Shown here piece after piece: positions 9,051-18,400 of a stretch of DNA of 64,000 nucleotides. The position numbers and the translations under genes were made by a program. The DNA is taken from NCBI RefSeq assembly GCF_001905665.1, contig NZ_LIVX01000002.1, forward strand, positions 259,420 to 323,419, given 5' to 3'. The notes beneath the pieces were generated by a model. That model was given only the letters and a program-made list of their open reading frames with translations, was not told the DNA's origin and ran no database searches. This DNA comes from Streptomyces sp. CB02261 (GTDB taxonomy: Bacteria; Actinomycetota; Actinomycetes; Streptomycetales; Streptomycetaceae). Within the stretch, counting starts at the first letter, position 1. Each line of letters starts with the position of its first letter.

Positions 9051-9374
9051 CTAGTGCATGACGGCCATGGCCAGCGCGCGGCGGGCGCGCAGGGAGACGC
9101 GCTCGGCGCGGCGCTGCATGCGGCGGGCGGCGACCAGGCGCAGGGCGTGGCGTTCCGCGTCGGCCTCACGCTGTCGCTCGTGCATATGGGCACGGGCCAG
9201 GGCTTCTGGGATGAGTTGCATTTCACGGGTCCTGTTCTGACGCGCGGTGGGCGCGGCGGCGGGGGAGAAGGCTGGGGTCGCGGAGCCGGCGGGCTCGCTG
9301 GTGGAAGAGGTCATCGGGGCCTGCTTCTGGGGATCGTGCGTGAGGGGGCGGTCGATGGTTCCGGTGGCGCTCAT
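9051..9374 (-). CDS. Conserved small basic protein downstream of wblC
   Basis: A 107-aa protein. The N-terminal half is Ser/Thr/Pro/Ala-rich. The C-terminal half is an Arg-rich amphipathic helix with RRAERVSLRARRALAMAV. The ATG overlaps the wblC stop (ATGA), so it is translationally coupled and must share wblC regulation. A downstream Met (MTSSTSE) is an alternative start. No domain is recognised. Its fixed place after wblC suggests a role in the same antibiotic-stress response (inference). Confidence 0.72.
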   Translation of the reverse strand: MSATGTIDRPLTHDPQKQAPMTSSTSEPAGSATPAFSPAAAPTARQNRTREMQLIPEALARAHMHERQREADAERHALRLVAARRMQRRAERVSLRARRALAMAVMH

Positions 9375-9739
9375 GCCGCGACCGGGTTCTTGCGCGGGCG
9401 GCCGCGGGGCCGCTTGCGGGCGACGACCACGCCCTGGACGAAGAGCTCGCCACCCCAGACACCCCAGGGCTCGCGGCGCTCCTTGGCACCGGCCAGGCAG
9501 GCCGCCATGAGCGGGCAGGTCCGGCAGAGGGACTTCGCGTACTCGACGTCGGCCGGGGACTCCGCGAAGAAGACCTCGGGGTCGTAGGCGCGACACGGGA
9601 CGGGGACGCCGAGGTTCTCGATGGCGTCGTCGAGCGCGGTGAGCGCGGTGAGGGGGGTCAAAGCGGGGTCCTCCGTGAGGCCGGGCAGGGGGATCGAATC
9701 GGAAGGCGGTACGGACGGGGCGTGCGCTTCGAGTTGCAC
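9371..9739 (-). CDS. wblC: WhiB-like iron-sulfur regulator WblC/WhiB7
   Basis: A 122-aa WhiB-family transcription factor. Four cluster-ligating cysteines (C49, C72, C75, C81) have the WhiB spacing. The GVWGG turn lies at 93-97 and the AT-hook RGRPRK at 112-117. The C-terminal AT-hook is diagnostic of the WhiB7/WblC subfamily. That subfamily binds the housekeeping sigma factor, recognises AT-rich DNA just upstream of the -35 box, and activates intrinsic resistance to ribosome-targeting antibiotics. The GTG start follows GAGGAAA. A ~630-nt leader with an internal ORF and attenuator precedes it. The neighbouring UvrD2 gene matches mycobacterial order. Confidence 0.96.
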   Translation of the reverse strand: MQLEAHAPSVPPSDSIPLPGLTEDPALTPLTALTALDDAIENLGVPVPCRAYDPEVFFAESPADVEYAKSLCRTCPLMAACLAGAKERREPWGVWGGELFVQGVVVARKRPRGRPRKNPVAA

Positions 9740-9813
9740 GGTGGTCTTTCCTCGTCTGGTCGTTCCGGCCTGTTGACCGGGGTTTCGGCTGGTACCGGGT
9801 GTGTCTGTCCCGA

Positions 9814-9918
9814 GGCGCCTTCAGGGCCGTCGTCCCCGTTCGGGGACAAACAGAAGGGCCGCGGATCCCGGGTGGGGTTCCGCGGCCCTGAAGGCGCCGG
9901 TCTGATCATGGATCAGAC
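9814..9918 (-). promoter_or_regulatory. wblC transcription attenuator (competing RNA stems)
   Basis: In RNA order on the minus strand the elements are as follows. An inverted repeat GTCTGATC/GATCAGAC (9900-9918) overlaps the leader ORF's stop. An 11-bp stem pairs 9879-9889 with 9855-9865 and is followed by TTCTGTTTG, an intrinsic terminator. A GTCCCCG/CGGGGAC hairpin lies at 9832-9847. Finally a 16-nt segment at 9814-9829 is perfectly complementary to 9883-9898. That long-range pairing consumes one arm of the terminator, so the two folds exclude each other. Ribosome stalling in the leader ORF would favour read-through into wblC. WhiB7/WblC attenuation is established in the family; the exact fold here is read from complementarity. 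Confidence 0.8.
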
Positions 9919-10263
9919 TGGATCACTCCAGGGTTCGAGCCCACGGAAGGCCCACATCGTGTGGTGGTGCGTCGTCTGCTGCTGGGTGCCGGCACCGGTC
10001 GCCGCAAAGTCATAGGCCTTGGCCTTGCCTGCTGCTCCTGCTTCCAGTGCCTTGGTCGGTCGCTCATTGCGCCGCTCCACGGCGGGCATGCCGAGACCGG
10101 CAAGACCGGAGACGGGCAGACCGGTGCCAATGAACGCCGAGGCGGAGAGGCCGAGCGTGCAGGCGGAGACGACCGAGCGATCGGTCATTTTGGCGGTGCT
10201 GACGAAGCTGGGGTTGCTGACGAAGCCGGCGCTGGTGCTGGCCTGAATCGTGGTGCTGATCAC
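9913..10263 (-). CDS. Leader ORF upstream of wblC
   Basis: An open frame of 116 codons starting at GTG behind GAGAGGAGG and ending 15 nt before the attenuator stem. An internal Met (MTDRSVVSA) is a possible later start. The product is Ala/Gly/Ser/Thr-rich with a C-terminal QQQTTHHHTMW segment; no domain is recognised. Its position between the wblC promoter and terminator suggests its translation is the sensor for ribosome inhibition. The peptide itself may have no function in trans. That the ORF is translated is inferred from the strong ribosome binding site. Confidence 0.65.
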   Translation of the reverse strand: MISTTIQASTSAGFVSNPSFVSTAKMTDRSVVSACTLGLSASAFIGTGLPVSGLAGLGMPAVERRNERPTKALEAGAAGKAKAYDFAATGAGTQQQTTHHHTMWAFRGLEPWSDPV

Positions 10264-10383
10264 TGGAATCGCCTCCTCTCGGCGTCTCGGAGGGTTGGGG
10301 CGCGAGCCCGGTCCCTCATGTTTATTTGGACAAGTACAACACGAAGACAGGGCTTCGAAGAAGCCGCTGTTTCCGTGGTTAAG

Positions 10384-10424
10384 AACCTATGGGGCTTGAC
10401 GGGGCAGGCGCAAACTATTTTTCC
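10384..10424 (-). promoter_or_regulatory. wblC promoter with WblC-type AT-rich box
   Basis: On the minus strand, GGAAAAATAG directly precedes TTTGCG (-35, 10409-10414), with 19 bp to TAGGTT (-10, 10384-10389). An AT-rich run immediately upstream of the -35 is the signature of WhiB7/WblC-activated promoters, so the gene probably autoregulates. The site lies just beyond the 3' end of uvrD2. Confidence 0.7.
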
Positions 10425-10436
10425 GACGAGTTTTCC

Positions 10437-12617
10437 TCAGCTCTCGTCGTCTCCCGCCCCACCCTCCCCACCTGCGCAGATGGCCAGGACGTCGGCCCCG
10501 AAACGGTCCAGCTTGCGGGCGCCGACGCCGGCGATCGAGGAGAGCTCGCCGCCGGTGGCGGGGACGCGCTCGGCGATGGCCATGAGCGTCTTGTCGGTGA
10601 AGACGCAATACGCGGGCTGGCCGAGCTCCCTGGCCTGTTCCGAGCGCCAGTCGCGGAGGCGCTCGTAGAGGCCCTCGTCCATGTCGGACGGGCAGTCCTC
10701 GCAGCGCATGAGCTTCATCGCGCCGGCCTCGGTGAGGGTGGTCCCGCAGACCCGGCACCGGACGGGGCCCCGCTGCCTGCGCCGGCCGGCCGCGCCGCCG
10801 CCCCGCTCGATCGAGCCGGAACCGCCGGCGGCGGCGGAGCCGAGGGCCCCGGAGCCGGGCCGCAGCCCCGTGAGGAAGCGGCTGGGACGCCGGGAGGCCC
10901 GGCCGCCCGGGGAGCGCGAGAGCGCCCAGGAGAGCGTGAGGTGGAGCCGGGCCCGGGTGACGCCGACGTACAGCAGACGCCGCTCCTCCTCGACCTGCTC
11001 GTCGGTCTTGGCGTAGGTGATGGGCATCATGCCCTCGGTGAGGCCGACCAGGAAGACGGCGTCCCATTCGAGGCCCTTGGCGGCGTGCAGCGAGGCGAGG
11101 GTGACGCCCTGGACGGTGGGGGCGTGCTGGGCGGCGGCCCTCTCGTCGAGTTCGCCGACCAGGTCGGAGAGCGTGGCTCCGGGCTTGGCGCGGGCGAAGT
11201 CCTCGGCGAGCCGGACGAGGGCGGCGAGGGATTCCCAGCGGTCGCGGACGGCACCGGAGCCGGCGGGCGGCTCACCCGTCCATCCGCGTCCGGACAGGAC
11301 CGCCCGGGTCTGCGCGGGCAGGTCCTCGGCGCCGTCGAGCAGCGAGTCGTTGGCGCCGAAGCGGGCGGCGCCGCGCAGGGCCGCCAGCGCCTCCCGTACC
11401 TCCTGGCGCTCGAAGAAGCGCTCGGCGCCGCGGAGCTGGTAGGGCACTCCGGCGTCGGCGAGGGCCTGCTCGTACACCTCGGACTGGGCGTTGATCCGGT
11501 AGAGGACGGCGATCTCTCCGGCCGGGACGCCGGCGGCGATGAGGTCGCGGATGCGGCGGGCGGTGCCCTCGGCCTCGGTCGGCTCGTCGGTGTACTCCGT
11601 GTAGACGGGCTCGGGGCCGGGGCCGCGCTGGGAGATCAGCTCAAGGCGGTGCTCGGCGGCCCGGCCGCGTGCCTGGCTGAGCAGTCCGTTGGCGAGGTGG
11701 ACGACCTGCGGGGTGGAGCGGTAGTCGCGGACGAGCTTGACGACGGTGGCGTCCGGGTGCCGGGTGCGGAAGTTCAGCAGGTGGTCGGGGGTGGCGCCGG
11801 TGAAGGAGTAGATGGTCTGGCTGGCGTCCCCGACGACGCAGAGGTTGTCGCGGTCGCCGAGCCACAGGTCGAGCAGCCGCTGCTGGAGCGGGGAGACGTC
11901 CTGGTACTCGTCCACCACGAAGTGCTGGTACTGGCGGCGGATCTGGTCGGCGATGTCGTGGCGGTCCTGGAGGATGCCGACGGTGAGGAGCAGCACGTCC
12001 TCGAAGTCGATCACCGAGCGGTCGCGCTTCAGCTGCTCGTACATGGCATAGATCTGGCCGATCTCGGCCGGGTCCCGGGGGGCGTCCCTGGCCGACTTGG
12101 CGACGGCGGCCGGGTAGTCGGCGGGGACGGTCTGGGTGACCTTGGCCCATTCGATCTCGCCGGTCACGTCCCTGAGCTCGTTGCGGTCGAGCCGGACCCG
12201 GCAGCGGGCCGCCGCCTCGGCGACCAGCTGGACCTTCCGCTCCAGGAGCCGGGGCAGATCGCCACCGACTGCTTTCGGCCAGAAGAACTGGAGCTGGCGG
12301 AGGGCTGCGGAGTGGAACGTACGAGCCTGGACGCCGCCCGCGCCGAGCTGGCGGAGGCGGCCGCGCATCTCGCCCGCGGCGCGGTTGGTGAACGTGACGG
12401 CCAGCACACTGGCGGGCTGGAGTATGCCCGCCCGCACCCCGTACGCGATCCGGTGGGTGAGGGCCCGCGTCTTGCCCGTGCCGGCTCCCGCCAGCACACA
12501 CACCGGGCCGCTCAGGGCCAGGGCGACCTCGCGCTGCTCCGGGTCGAGCCCGTCGAGCACCGCGTCGGCCGTCTCCGGGACCTGTGGGAAAAGAGTGGAG
12601 TGCGTTGCTGCTGTCAC
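10437..12617 (-). CDS. uvrD2: ATP-dependent DNA helicase UvrD2 (HRDC)
   Basis: A 726-aa SF1A helicase. Walker A LAGAGTGKTR lies at ~42-51, the DEYQDVSPLQ Walker B follows, and QTIYSFTGA and VTRARLHL segments are present. The C-terminus carries a tetracysteine zinc element (CRVCG...CEDC, ~621-642) and an HRDC domain (~655-726). Helicase plus tetracysteine plus HRDC is the UvrD2 architecture of mycobacteria. It unwinds DNA 3'-5' during repair. The GTG start VTAATHST is chosen because the helicase core begins soon after and the upstream frame is not conserved-looking. Confidence 0.93.
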   Translation of the reverse strand: MTAATHSTLFPQVPETADAVLDGLDPEQREVALALSGPVCVLAGAGTGKTRALTHRIAYGVRAGILQPASVLAVTFTNRAAGEMRGRLRQLGAGGVQARTFHSAALRQLQFFWPKAVGGDLPRLLERKVQLVAEAAARCRVRLDRNELRDVTGEIEWAKVTQTVPADYPAAVAKSARDAPRDPAEIGQIYAMYEQLKRDRSVIDFEDVLLLTVGILQDRHDIADQIRRQYQHFVVDEYQDVSPLQQRLLDLWLGDRDNLCVVGDASQTIYSFTGATPDHLLNFRTRHPDATVVKLVRDYRSTPQVVHLANGLLSQARGRAAEHRLELISQRGPGPEPVYTEYTDEPTEAEGTARRIRDLIAAGVPAGEIAVLYRINAQSEVYEQALADAGVPYQLRGAERFFERQEVREALAALRGAARFGANDSLLDGAEDLPAQTRAVLSGRGWTGEPPAGSGAVRDRWESLAALVRLAEDFARAKPGATLSDLVGELDERAAAQHAPTVQGVTLASLHAAKGLEWDAVFLVGLTEGMMPITYAKTDEQVEEERRLLYVGVTRARLHLTLSWALSRSPGGRASRRPSRFLTGLRPGSGALGSAAAGGSGSIERGGGAAGRRRQRGPVRCRVCGTTLTEAGAMKLMRCEDCPSDMDEGLYERLRDWRSEQARELGQPAYCVFTDKTLMAIAERVPATGGELSSIAGVGARKLDRFGADVLAICAGGEGGAGDDES

Positions 12618-12764
12618 CCCCCAATGCTGCCAGGTCGCGCGCGGAAGGTGCCGAGGCTTGTCCACAGGGGCGGGGGGCCGGTCATACGAATTCCGGGAAT
12701 GGCCGGTCAAGGGCGTACGTTCTCCTTCTCGGCACCCGTCAGCGAACAAGAGGAGCGCCTCGCC

Positions 12765-13007
12765 ATGCAGGGCACTGTGACGATGTACAGCACCACGTGG
12801 TGCGGCTACTGCCGTCGGCTGAAGAGCCAGATGGACCGCGAGGGCATCGCGTACACCGAGATCAACATCGAGCAGGACCCCGATTCGGCGGCGTTCGTCG
12901 AGAAGGCCAATGGCGGGAACCAGACGGTGCCGACCGTCCTCTTCCCGGACGGTTCGACCCTGACGAACCCGAGCCTGGCGCAGGTCAAGCAGAAGGTCGG
13001 CGTCTGA
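12765..13007 (+). CDS. Mycoredoxin (glutaredoxin-like)
   Basis: An 80-aa thioredoxin-fold protein with the CGYC active site at 13-16 and the cis-proline TVPT at ~54-57. WCGYCRRLK is typical of mycoredoxin-1, which reduces mycothiol mixed disulfides in the cytoplasm. The CGYC and the uvrD2/nudC neighbourhood match mycobacterial Mrx1. The ATG follows an AGAGGAG ribosome binding site. It is divergent from uvrD2 and ends at a strong convergent terminator. Confidence 0.92.
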   Translation: MQGTVTMYSTTWCGYCRRLKSQMDREGIAYTEINIEQDPDSAAFVEKANGGNQTVPTVLFPDGSTLTNPSLAQVKQKVGV

Positions 13008-13026
13008 GGGCGCCCCCCGCTCATGA

Positions 13027-13058
13027 CGGAGCCCCCGACCGGACGGTCGGGGGCTCCG
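13027..13058. terminator. Bidirectional terminator (mycoredoxin/nudC)
   Basis: The 14-bp perfect arms CGGAGCCCCCGACC and GGTCGGGGGCTCCG flank a GGAC loop between convergent stops. It should terminate both transcripts. Confidence 0.85.
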
Positions 13059-13070
13059 GCGTGTGCGGGG

Positions 13071-14018
13071 TCAGACCACGTCGCCCGGCTTCGGCAGCGG
13101 CTTGCCGTACCAGCGCTCGATCAGACGGGAGGCGATCGAGATGCCGTACGGGGGCAGCACCTCGCCGGACTCGAAGGCGGCGGCCAGGTCGTCGCGGGAG
13201 AACCAGCGGGCCTCGTGGATCTCCTCGCCGTCCACGGTGATCTCCGAGGAGGTCGCGCGGGCGAAGAAGCCCAGCATGAGGCTGGAGGGGAACGGCCAGG
13301 GCTGGCTGGCGATGTACTCGACCTCGCCGACCGTGACGCCGGCCTCCTCGAAGACCTCACGGACGACCGACTGCTCGATGGACTCGCCGGGCTCGACGAA
13401 GCCCGCGAGGGTCGAGAAGCGGCCCTCGGGCCAGTGGACCTGGCGGCCCAGGAGCGCCCGGTCCTCCTCGTCCGTGACCAGCATGATCACCGCCGGGTCG
13501 GTGCGCGGGTAGTGCTCGGCGCCACAGGCCTGGCAGCGGCGGATGTGGCCGGCCGCCGCGATGACCGTGCGGTCGCCGCAGCGGGAGCAGAAGCGGTGGA
13601 GCCGCTGCCAGTTCTCCAGGGCGACGGCGTGCACCATGAGGCCCGCGTCCCGGTCGGAGAGCAGCAGCCCGGCCTCGCGGAGGCCCGCGGGGCGGGCGGA
13701 CTGGTCCATGCGGCCCGGCAGGGAGTCCTTCTGGAGCGCGAAGTACGAGACGCCCTCGGCGTCGGTGCCGAGGAAGTAGCGGTGGGTCTCGGTGACCGGG
13801 GCCTCGAACGCCGGGGTCATCACGAGCTCGGTGGTGCCGTCGGGCAGGTCGTCGATCAGCACCTGGCCCCCCGAGACCACGAAGACGCGCGTGGTGGGGT
13901 GGCTCCAGGCCGCCGCCAGCCACGCCTCGTCGAGGCGGTGGTGCGCGGCGCGGTCGATGCCGCTCGGAGCGGTGAGCGAGATCGGGCGGTCCGCTGACGC
14001 GTTGTTCAAGGTGCTCAC
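13071..14018 (-). CDS. nudC: NADH pyrophosphatase / NAD-RNA decapping hydrolase NudC
   Basis: A 315-aa NudC. The zinc ribbon cysteines C144, C147, C162 and C165 are intact. The Nudix box GFVEPGESIEQSVVREVF...EEAG lies at ~206-227. The subfamily signature SQPWPFPSS (~238-246) that reads the nicotinamide nucleotide is complete. It hydrolyses NADH to NMNH and AMP and removes NAD caps from RNA. The GTG start MSTLNNAS follows a GGGGAG-type ribosome binding site. It lies 35 nt downstream of the M20 peptidase on the same strand. Confidence 0.94.
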   Translation of the reverse strand: MSTLNNASADRPISLTAPSGIDRAAHHRLDEAWLAAAWSHPTTRVFVVSGGQVLIDDLPDGTTELVMTPAFEAPVTETHRYFLGTDAEGVSYFALQKDSLPGRMDQSARPAGLREAGLLLSDRDAGLMVHAVALENWQRLHRFCSRCGDRTVIAAAGHIRRCQACGAEHYPRTDPAVIMLVTDEEDRALLGRQVHWPEGRFSTLAGFVEPGESIEQSVVREVFEEAGVTVGEVEYIASQPWPFPSSLMLGFFARATSSEITVDGEEIHEARWFSRDDLAAAFESGEVLPPYGISIASRLIERWYGKPLPKPGDVV

Positions 14019-14053
14019 AGGTGCTTCCAACTCCCCCGGATCGGTGTGTGGGT

Positions 14054-15475
14054 TCAGCGCTCGGCGGCGGCGTGGAGGGCGGCGGGCAGGTCGCCCCACA
14101 GATGAGCGGTCGTCTCGACGCCCTTCATGAGGAGATCGAGTTCGATCTTCTCGTTCGGGGCGTGCCAGCCGTCGGAGGGGACGGAGATGCCGAGGAACAG
14201 GACGGGTGCGCCCAGGACGTCCTGAAGGTCGGCGGCCGGTCCCGAGCCGCCTTCGCGGGTGTAGCGGATCTTGGCGCCGTCGAAGGCCCGGCTCATGGCC
14301 CCGGCGACCGCCGTGAGGGCGGGGTGGTCGAGCGGGGTGAGACAGGGGCGGGTCGGGGCACCGAAGACGATGTCGTGGCGGATGCCGGCGGGGACGAGCC
14401 CGGTGAGCCAGTCCCGGACCGCGAGCTCGATCTTGTCCGGGTCCTGGCCGGCGACCAGCCGGAACGACAGCTTGAGGCGGGCGGAGGCGGGGACGATCGT
14501 CTTGCCGCCGGGGCCCTGGTAGCCGCCGCCGATGCCGTTGACCTCGGCGGTGGGGCGGGCCCAGACCCGCTCCAGGGTGGTGAAGCCCGCCTCGCCGGCC
14601 GTGCCGTGCGACTTCGCGGTCCGCAGCCAGGCGGCCTCGTCGAAGGGCAGCTCGGCGACGAGGGCGCGTTCCGCCTCGGTGAGCTCGGTCACGCCGTCGT
14701 AGAAGCCGGGGATCGCGACGCGCTCCCGCTCGTCGTGGAGGGCGGCGACGATCCGGCCGGCGACGGTCGCCGGGTTCGGGACGGCGCCGCCGAAGGAACC
14801 GGAGTGGATGTCCTGGTCGGGGCCGTACAGCTCGATCTCGCAGTCGGCGACCCCGCGCATGCCCGTGCACACGGTGGGGGTGGTCTCGGACCACATGCCG
14901 GTGTCGGAGACGATCACGGCGTCGGCGGCGAGCCGCTCGGCGTGGGTCTCGACGAGGGCGCGGAAGTGCGGGGAGCCGGACTCCTCCTCCCCCTCGACGA
15001 GCAGCTTGAGGTGGACGGCGGGCGCGGTGCGGCCGGTGGCGGCGAGGTGGGCCCGGACGCCGAGGGTGTGGAAGAACACCTGGCCCTTGTCGTCGGCGGC
15101 CCCGCGCGCGTACATCCGGCCGTCGACGACGGTCGGCTCGAAGGGGTCCGTGTGCCAGCCGTCCTCGCGGGCCGCGGGCTGCACGTCGTGGTGGCCGTAG
15201 ACCAGGACGGTCGGGGCGTCCGGGTCGTCGGAGGGCCACTCGGCGAAGACGGCGGGGGCGCCGTCGGTCTCCCAGACCTCGACGGTGGTGAAGCCGGTCG
15301 CGGTGAGCTGCGCGGCGAGCCACTCGGCGCTGCGCCGTACGTCCCCGGCCCGCTCGGGCTGCGCCGACACGGAGGGGATGCGCAGCCACTCGGCGAGGTC
15401 ACCGAGGAAGGCGGCACGGTGCTGCTCGATGTACGCGCGTACGGCGTGGACGGCGCTGTCCGGGGTCTCGCTCAT
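14054..15475 (-). CDS. M20 family dipeptidase
   Basis: A 473-aa M20/ArgE/DapE-type metallopeptidase. The dinuclear metal site is visible: YGHHDVQP, the ARGAADDKGQ segment with the bridging Asp, VEGEEESGS with the catalytic Glu, VSDTGMW, and a late His in SDGWHAPNE. A dimerisation lid is inserted between. It hydrolyses dipeptides in the cytoplasm; the exact substrate is unclear. The ATG is supported by TAGGCT 7 nt upstream with no ribosome binding site (leaderless pattern). Confidence 0.92.
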   Translation of the reverse strand: MSETPDSAVHAVRAYIEQHRAAFLGDLAEWLRIPSVSAQPERAGDVRRSAEWLAAQLTATGFTTVEVWETDGAPAVFAEWPSDDPDAPTVLVYGHHDVQPAAREDGWHTDPFEPTVVDGRMYARGAADDKGQVFFHTLGVRAHLAATGRTAPAVHLKLLVEGEEESGSPHFRALVETHAERLAADAVIVSDTGMWSETTPTVCTGMRGVADCEIELYGPDQDIHSGSFGGAVPNPATVAGRIVAALHDERERVAIPGFYDGVTELTEAERALVAELPFDEAAWLRTAKSHGTAGEAGFTTLERVWARPTAEVNGIGGGYQGPGGKTIVPASARLKLSFRLVAGQDPDKIELAVRDWLTGLVPAGIRHDIVFGAPTRPCLTPLDHPALTAVAGAMSRAFDGAKIRYTREGGSGPAADLQDVLGAPVLFLGISVPSDGWHAPNEKIELDLLMKGVETTAHLWGDLPAALHAAAER

Positions 15476-15485
15476 GTCCCCGAGC

Positions 15486-18400
15486 CTATCCGGCGCCCGG
15501 AGGTGCCTCTCCCAGCAGGAGGGTCTCCAGCTCGGCACGGCCGGGCAGGCGGGCGGGGCGGGCGACCTCACCCGTACGGACGTAGACGAAGGCCGCGGCG
15601 ACGTCCTCGGGCGCGAGGCCGTGCTGCTCGGCCCAGGCGAGCCGGTAGATCGCGAGCTGGAGGGGGTCGGCGGTGCGCACGCGGCTGGTCTTCCAGTCGA
15701 CGATCTCGTACGCGCCGGTCCCGGGGTCGCGGTAGACGGCGTCGATCCGGCCCCGGACGACGCGGCCCGCGAGCGAGAGGTGCACGGGGACCTCGACGCG
15801 GTAGGGGGTGCGGTGGGCGTACGGGGTGCGGGCGAAGGCCTCCTTGAGCTCGTCGAGGTCCCGCTCGTCGACGATCTCGGGCTCGCCGGCGAAGTCCTCA
15901 CCGCCGGGCAGCTCCTCCGGGCCGAGGAAGGGCAGCGGCAGTTCCTCGAACCGGGACTCCACCCACGCGTGGAACCGGGTGCCCCTGCGGGCGGCCGGCT
16001 GCGGCGCCTTGGGCATGGGCCGGGCCAGCTCCTGGGCGAAGCCGTCGGGGTCGGCGGCGAGGCGGAGGACCTGGGAGGCGGAGAGGTACGCGGGGAGCAG
16101 GACGTCGCGGGTGGTGGCGCGGGCGCGGCGGAGCTCGCCGGTGAGGGCGGTGAGGTCGCGGTCCCAGGAGGCGAGGGTCCTGGCGTCCTCGGTGGTGAGT
16201 TCGCCGAGTGCGTCGTACGGCTCCGAGGGCGGGGCCTCCGGCTCCCTGGGCGCGGGGATCGCGTCCGCGTGGGTGTCCTCGGGGAGGGCTTCCTCGTCCT
16301 CGTCCCAGACGGGTTCGTCCTCGTCGGGCCAGAGGTCCTGGGGGTGAGGGTCCCGGGTGGCGGGCGCCGTCTCGGCGGGGTCGTGCCCGGCCTCCCCCGG
16401 TCCCTGCGGGGCGATGGCCCACAACCGGTCGCGGACGAGTTCCGCCGCTTCCTTGCGGCGCCGGTACGAGTCGGGGTCCAGGGGGAGCGGCCAGGCCTGG
16501 TCCGTCTCGTGGGCCGTCAGGGACGGGTTCTCCGCGTCCTTCTCCGGTTCCTCCGCCCAGGCCTCGATGTCGCCGTGGCCGGCGGCGCAGTGGTCGTACA
16601 GGGACCGGAGGAAGTCCGAGGGGCCCCGGGGCTTCTTCTGGGAGGGGCCCCACCAGTGGGCGGAGCCGAGCAGGAGGGAGCGGGGGCGGGTGAAGGTGAC
16701 GTAGCCGAGGCGGAGTTCCTCGGTGTGCTGGTGGTCCCGCATCTCGTTCTTGAACGCGGTGAGGGACTTGGCGTCCCAGGTGTCGATGGCCGGCAGTGTC
16801 GCCGCGTCGCCGCGCAGGTCGTGCGGGAGCACCTGGGGCTGGGAGGTCCATGACTCGCGGGCGCGGGCGCTGGGGAACTGGCCGGCGACCAGGCCGGGGA
16901 CGGCGACGACGTCCCACTCCAGGCCCTTGGACTTGTGGGCGGTGAGGACCTTGACGGTGTTCTCGCCGCCGGGCAGGGCGTTGTCGAGGCCCTTCTCGTA
17001 CTGGACGGCCGTGCGCAGGAAGCCGAGGAAGGCGAGGAGGCTCGCCTCGCCGTCGAGGGAGGCGAAGCCGGCGGCGATGTCGAGGAAGTGGCCGAGGGTC
17101 TCGCGGCGGCGGGCGGCGAGCGCGTGCGGAGAGGCCGACAGTTCGACCTCGAGGCCGGTGGCTGCGAGCACCCGGTGCAGGACGTCCATGAGGGGGTCGG
17201 CGAGCGAGGTGCGCAGGGCGCGCAGTTCGGCGGCGAGGCGGGCGAAGCGGACCCGGGCCTCGGCGGAGAACGCCAGGCCGTCGTCGGCGGCGCCGCCGGA
17301 GTCGAGGAAGGTGTCGAGGGCGTCGGCGAGGGAGACGACCTCGGCCGGGTCGACGCCCTCGACGGCGGCGGCGAGCCGCTGCTCGGGGTCGGGGTCCTCG
17401 CCGCCCCGGTGGACGAGGAGGCGGGCGCGGCGGCCGAGGAGGGCGAGGTCGCGGGGGCCGATGCGCCAGCGCGGGCCGGTGAGGAGCCGGACGAGGGAGG
17501 CGTTGGCCCCGGGGTCCTGGAGGACCTCGCAGACGGCGACGAGGTCGGCGATCTCGGGCAGGTGGAGGAGCCCGGAGAGACCGACGACCTCGACGGGCAC
17601 GTCCCGGGCGACGAGGGCGGCGTGGAGGGCGGGGAAGTCGGTGGCGGTGCGGCACAGGACGGCGATCTCGCCGGGCTCGCGGCCGGTGCGGACGAGGTGG
17701 GCGAGGGAGTCGGCGAGCCAGTCGATCTCCTCGGCGTGGGTGGGGAGGAGGGCGATGCGGACGCTGCCGTCCTGCTCGGCGCCCGGCGCGGGGCGCAGCG
17801 CCTCCACGCCCGCGTGCATGGCGCGGAGGGGTGCGGCGAGCCCGTTGGCGAGGTCGAGGAGCCGGCCGCCGCTGCGCCGGTTCTCGGAGAGCGCGTAGCG
17901 GCTCGCGGGGCTGCCGTCGCGGTGCGGGAAGTGCTCGGGGAAGTCGTCCAGGTTGGCGACGGACGCGCCGCGCCAGCCGTAGATGGCCTGGCAGGGGTCG
18001 CCGACGGCGGTCACCGCGTGTCCGGTGGGCGGGCCTTCGGGGCCCTGTCCGAAGAGGCCGGAGAGCAGGAGCCGCTGGGCGACGGACGTGTCCTGGTACT
18101 CGTCGAGGAGGACGACGCGGAACTCCTGGCGGAGGATCTCGCCGACCTCGGGCCTGGTGGTGGCCAGCTCGGCGGAGCGGGCGATCTGGTCGCCGAAGTC
18201 GAGCAGGTCGCGGGAGCGTTTGGCGGCGCGGTAGCGGACGACGAGGTCGAGGAGTTCACGCCGGGCGGCGGCGGCCTCGGGGATCTTGCGGAGCTCGGCG
18301 TTGCTGAGCCTGGCGCCGGCGAGGGCGGTGAGCAGCTCGGAGTCGTACGCGAGGAGCCGCTCGGGCCGTACGAGGTGTTCGGCGAGTTCGGCGTCGAGGG

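Noticed and set aside
10389..13007. A very long plus-strand open frame running into the mycoredoxin gene
   Set aside because: It is the antisense shadow of uvrD2; only the last 80 codons from 12765 have motifs and a ribosome binding site.
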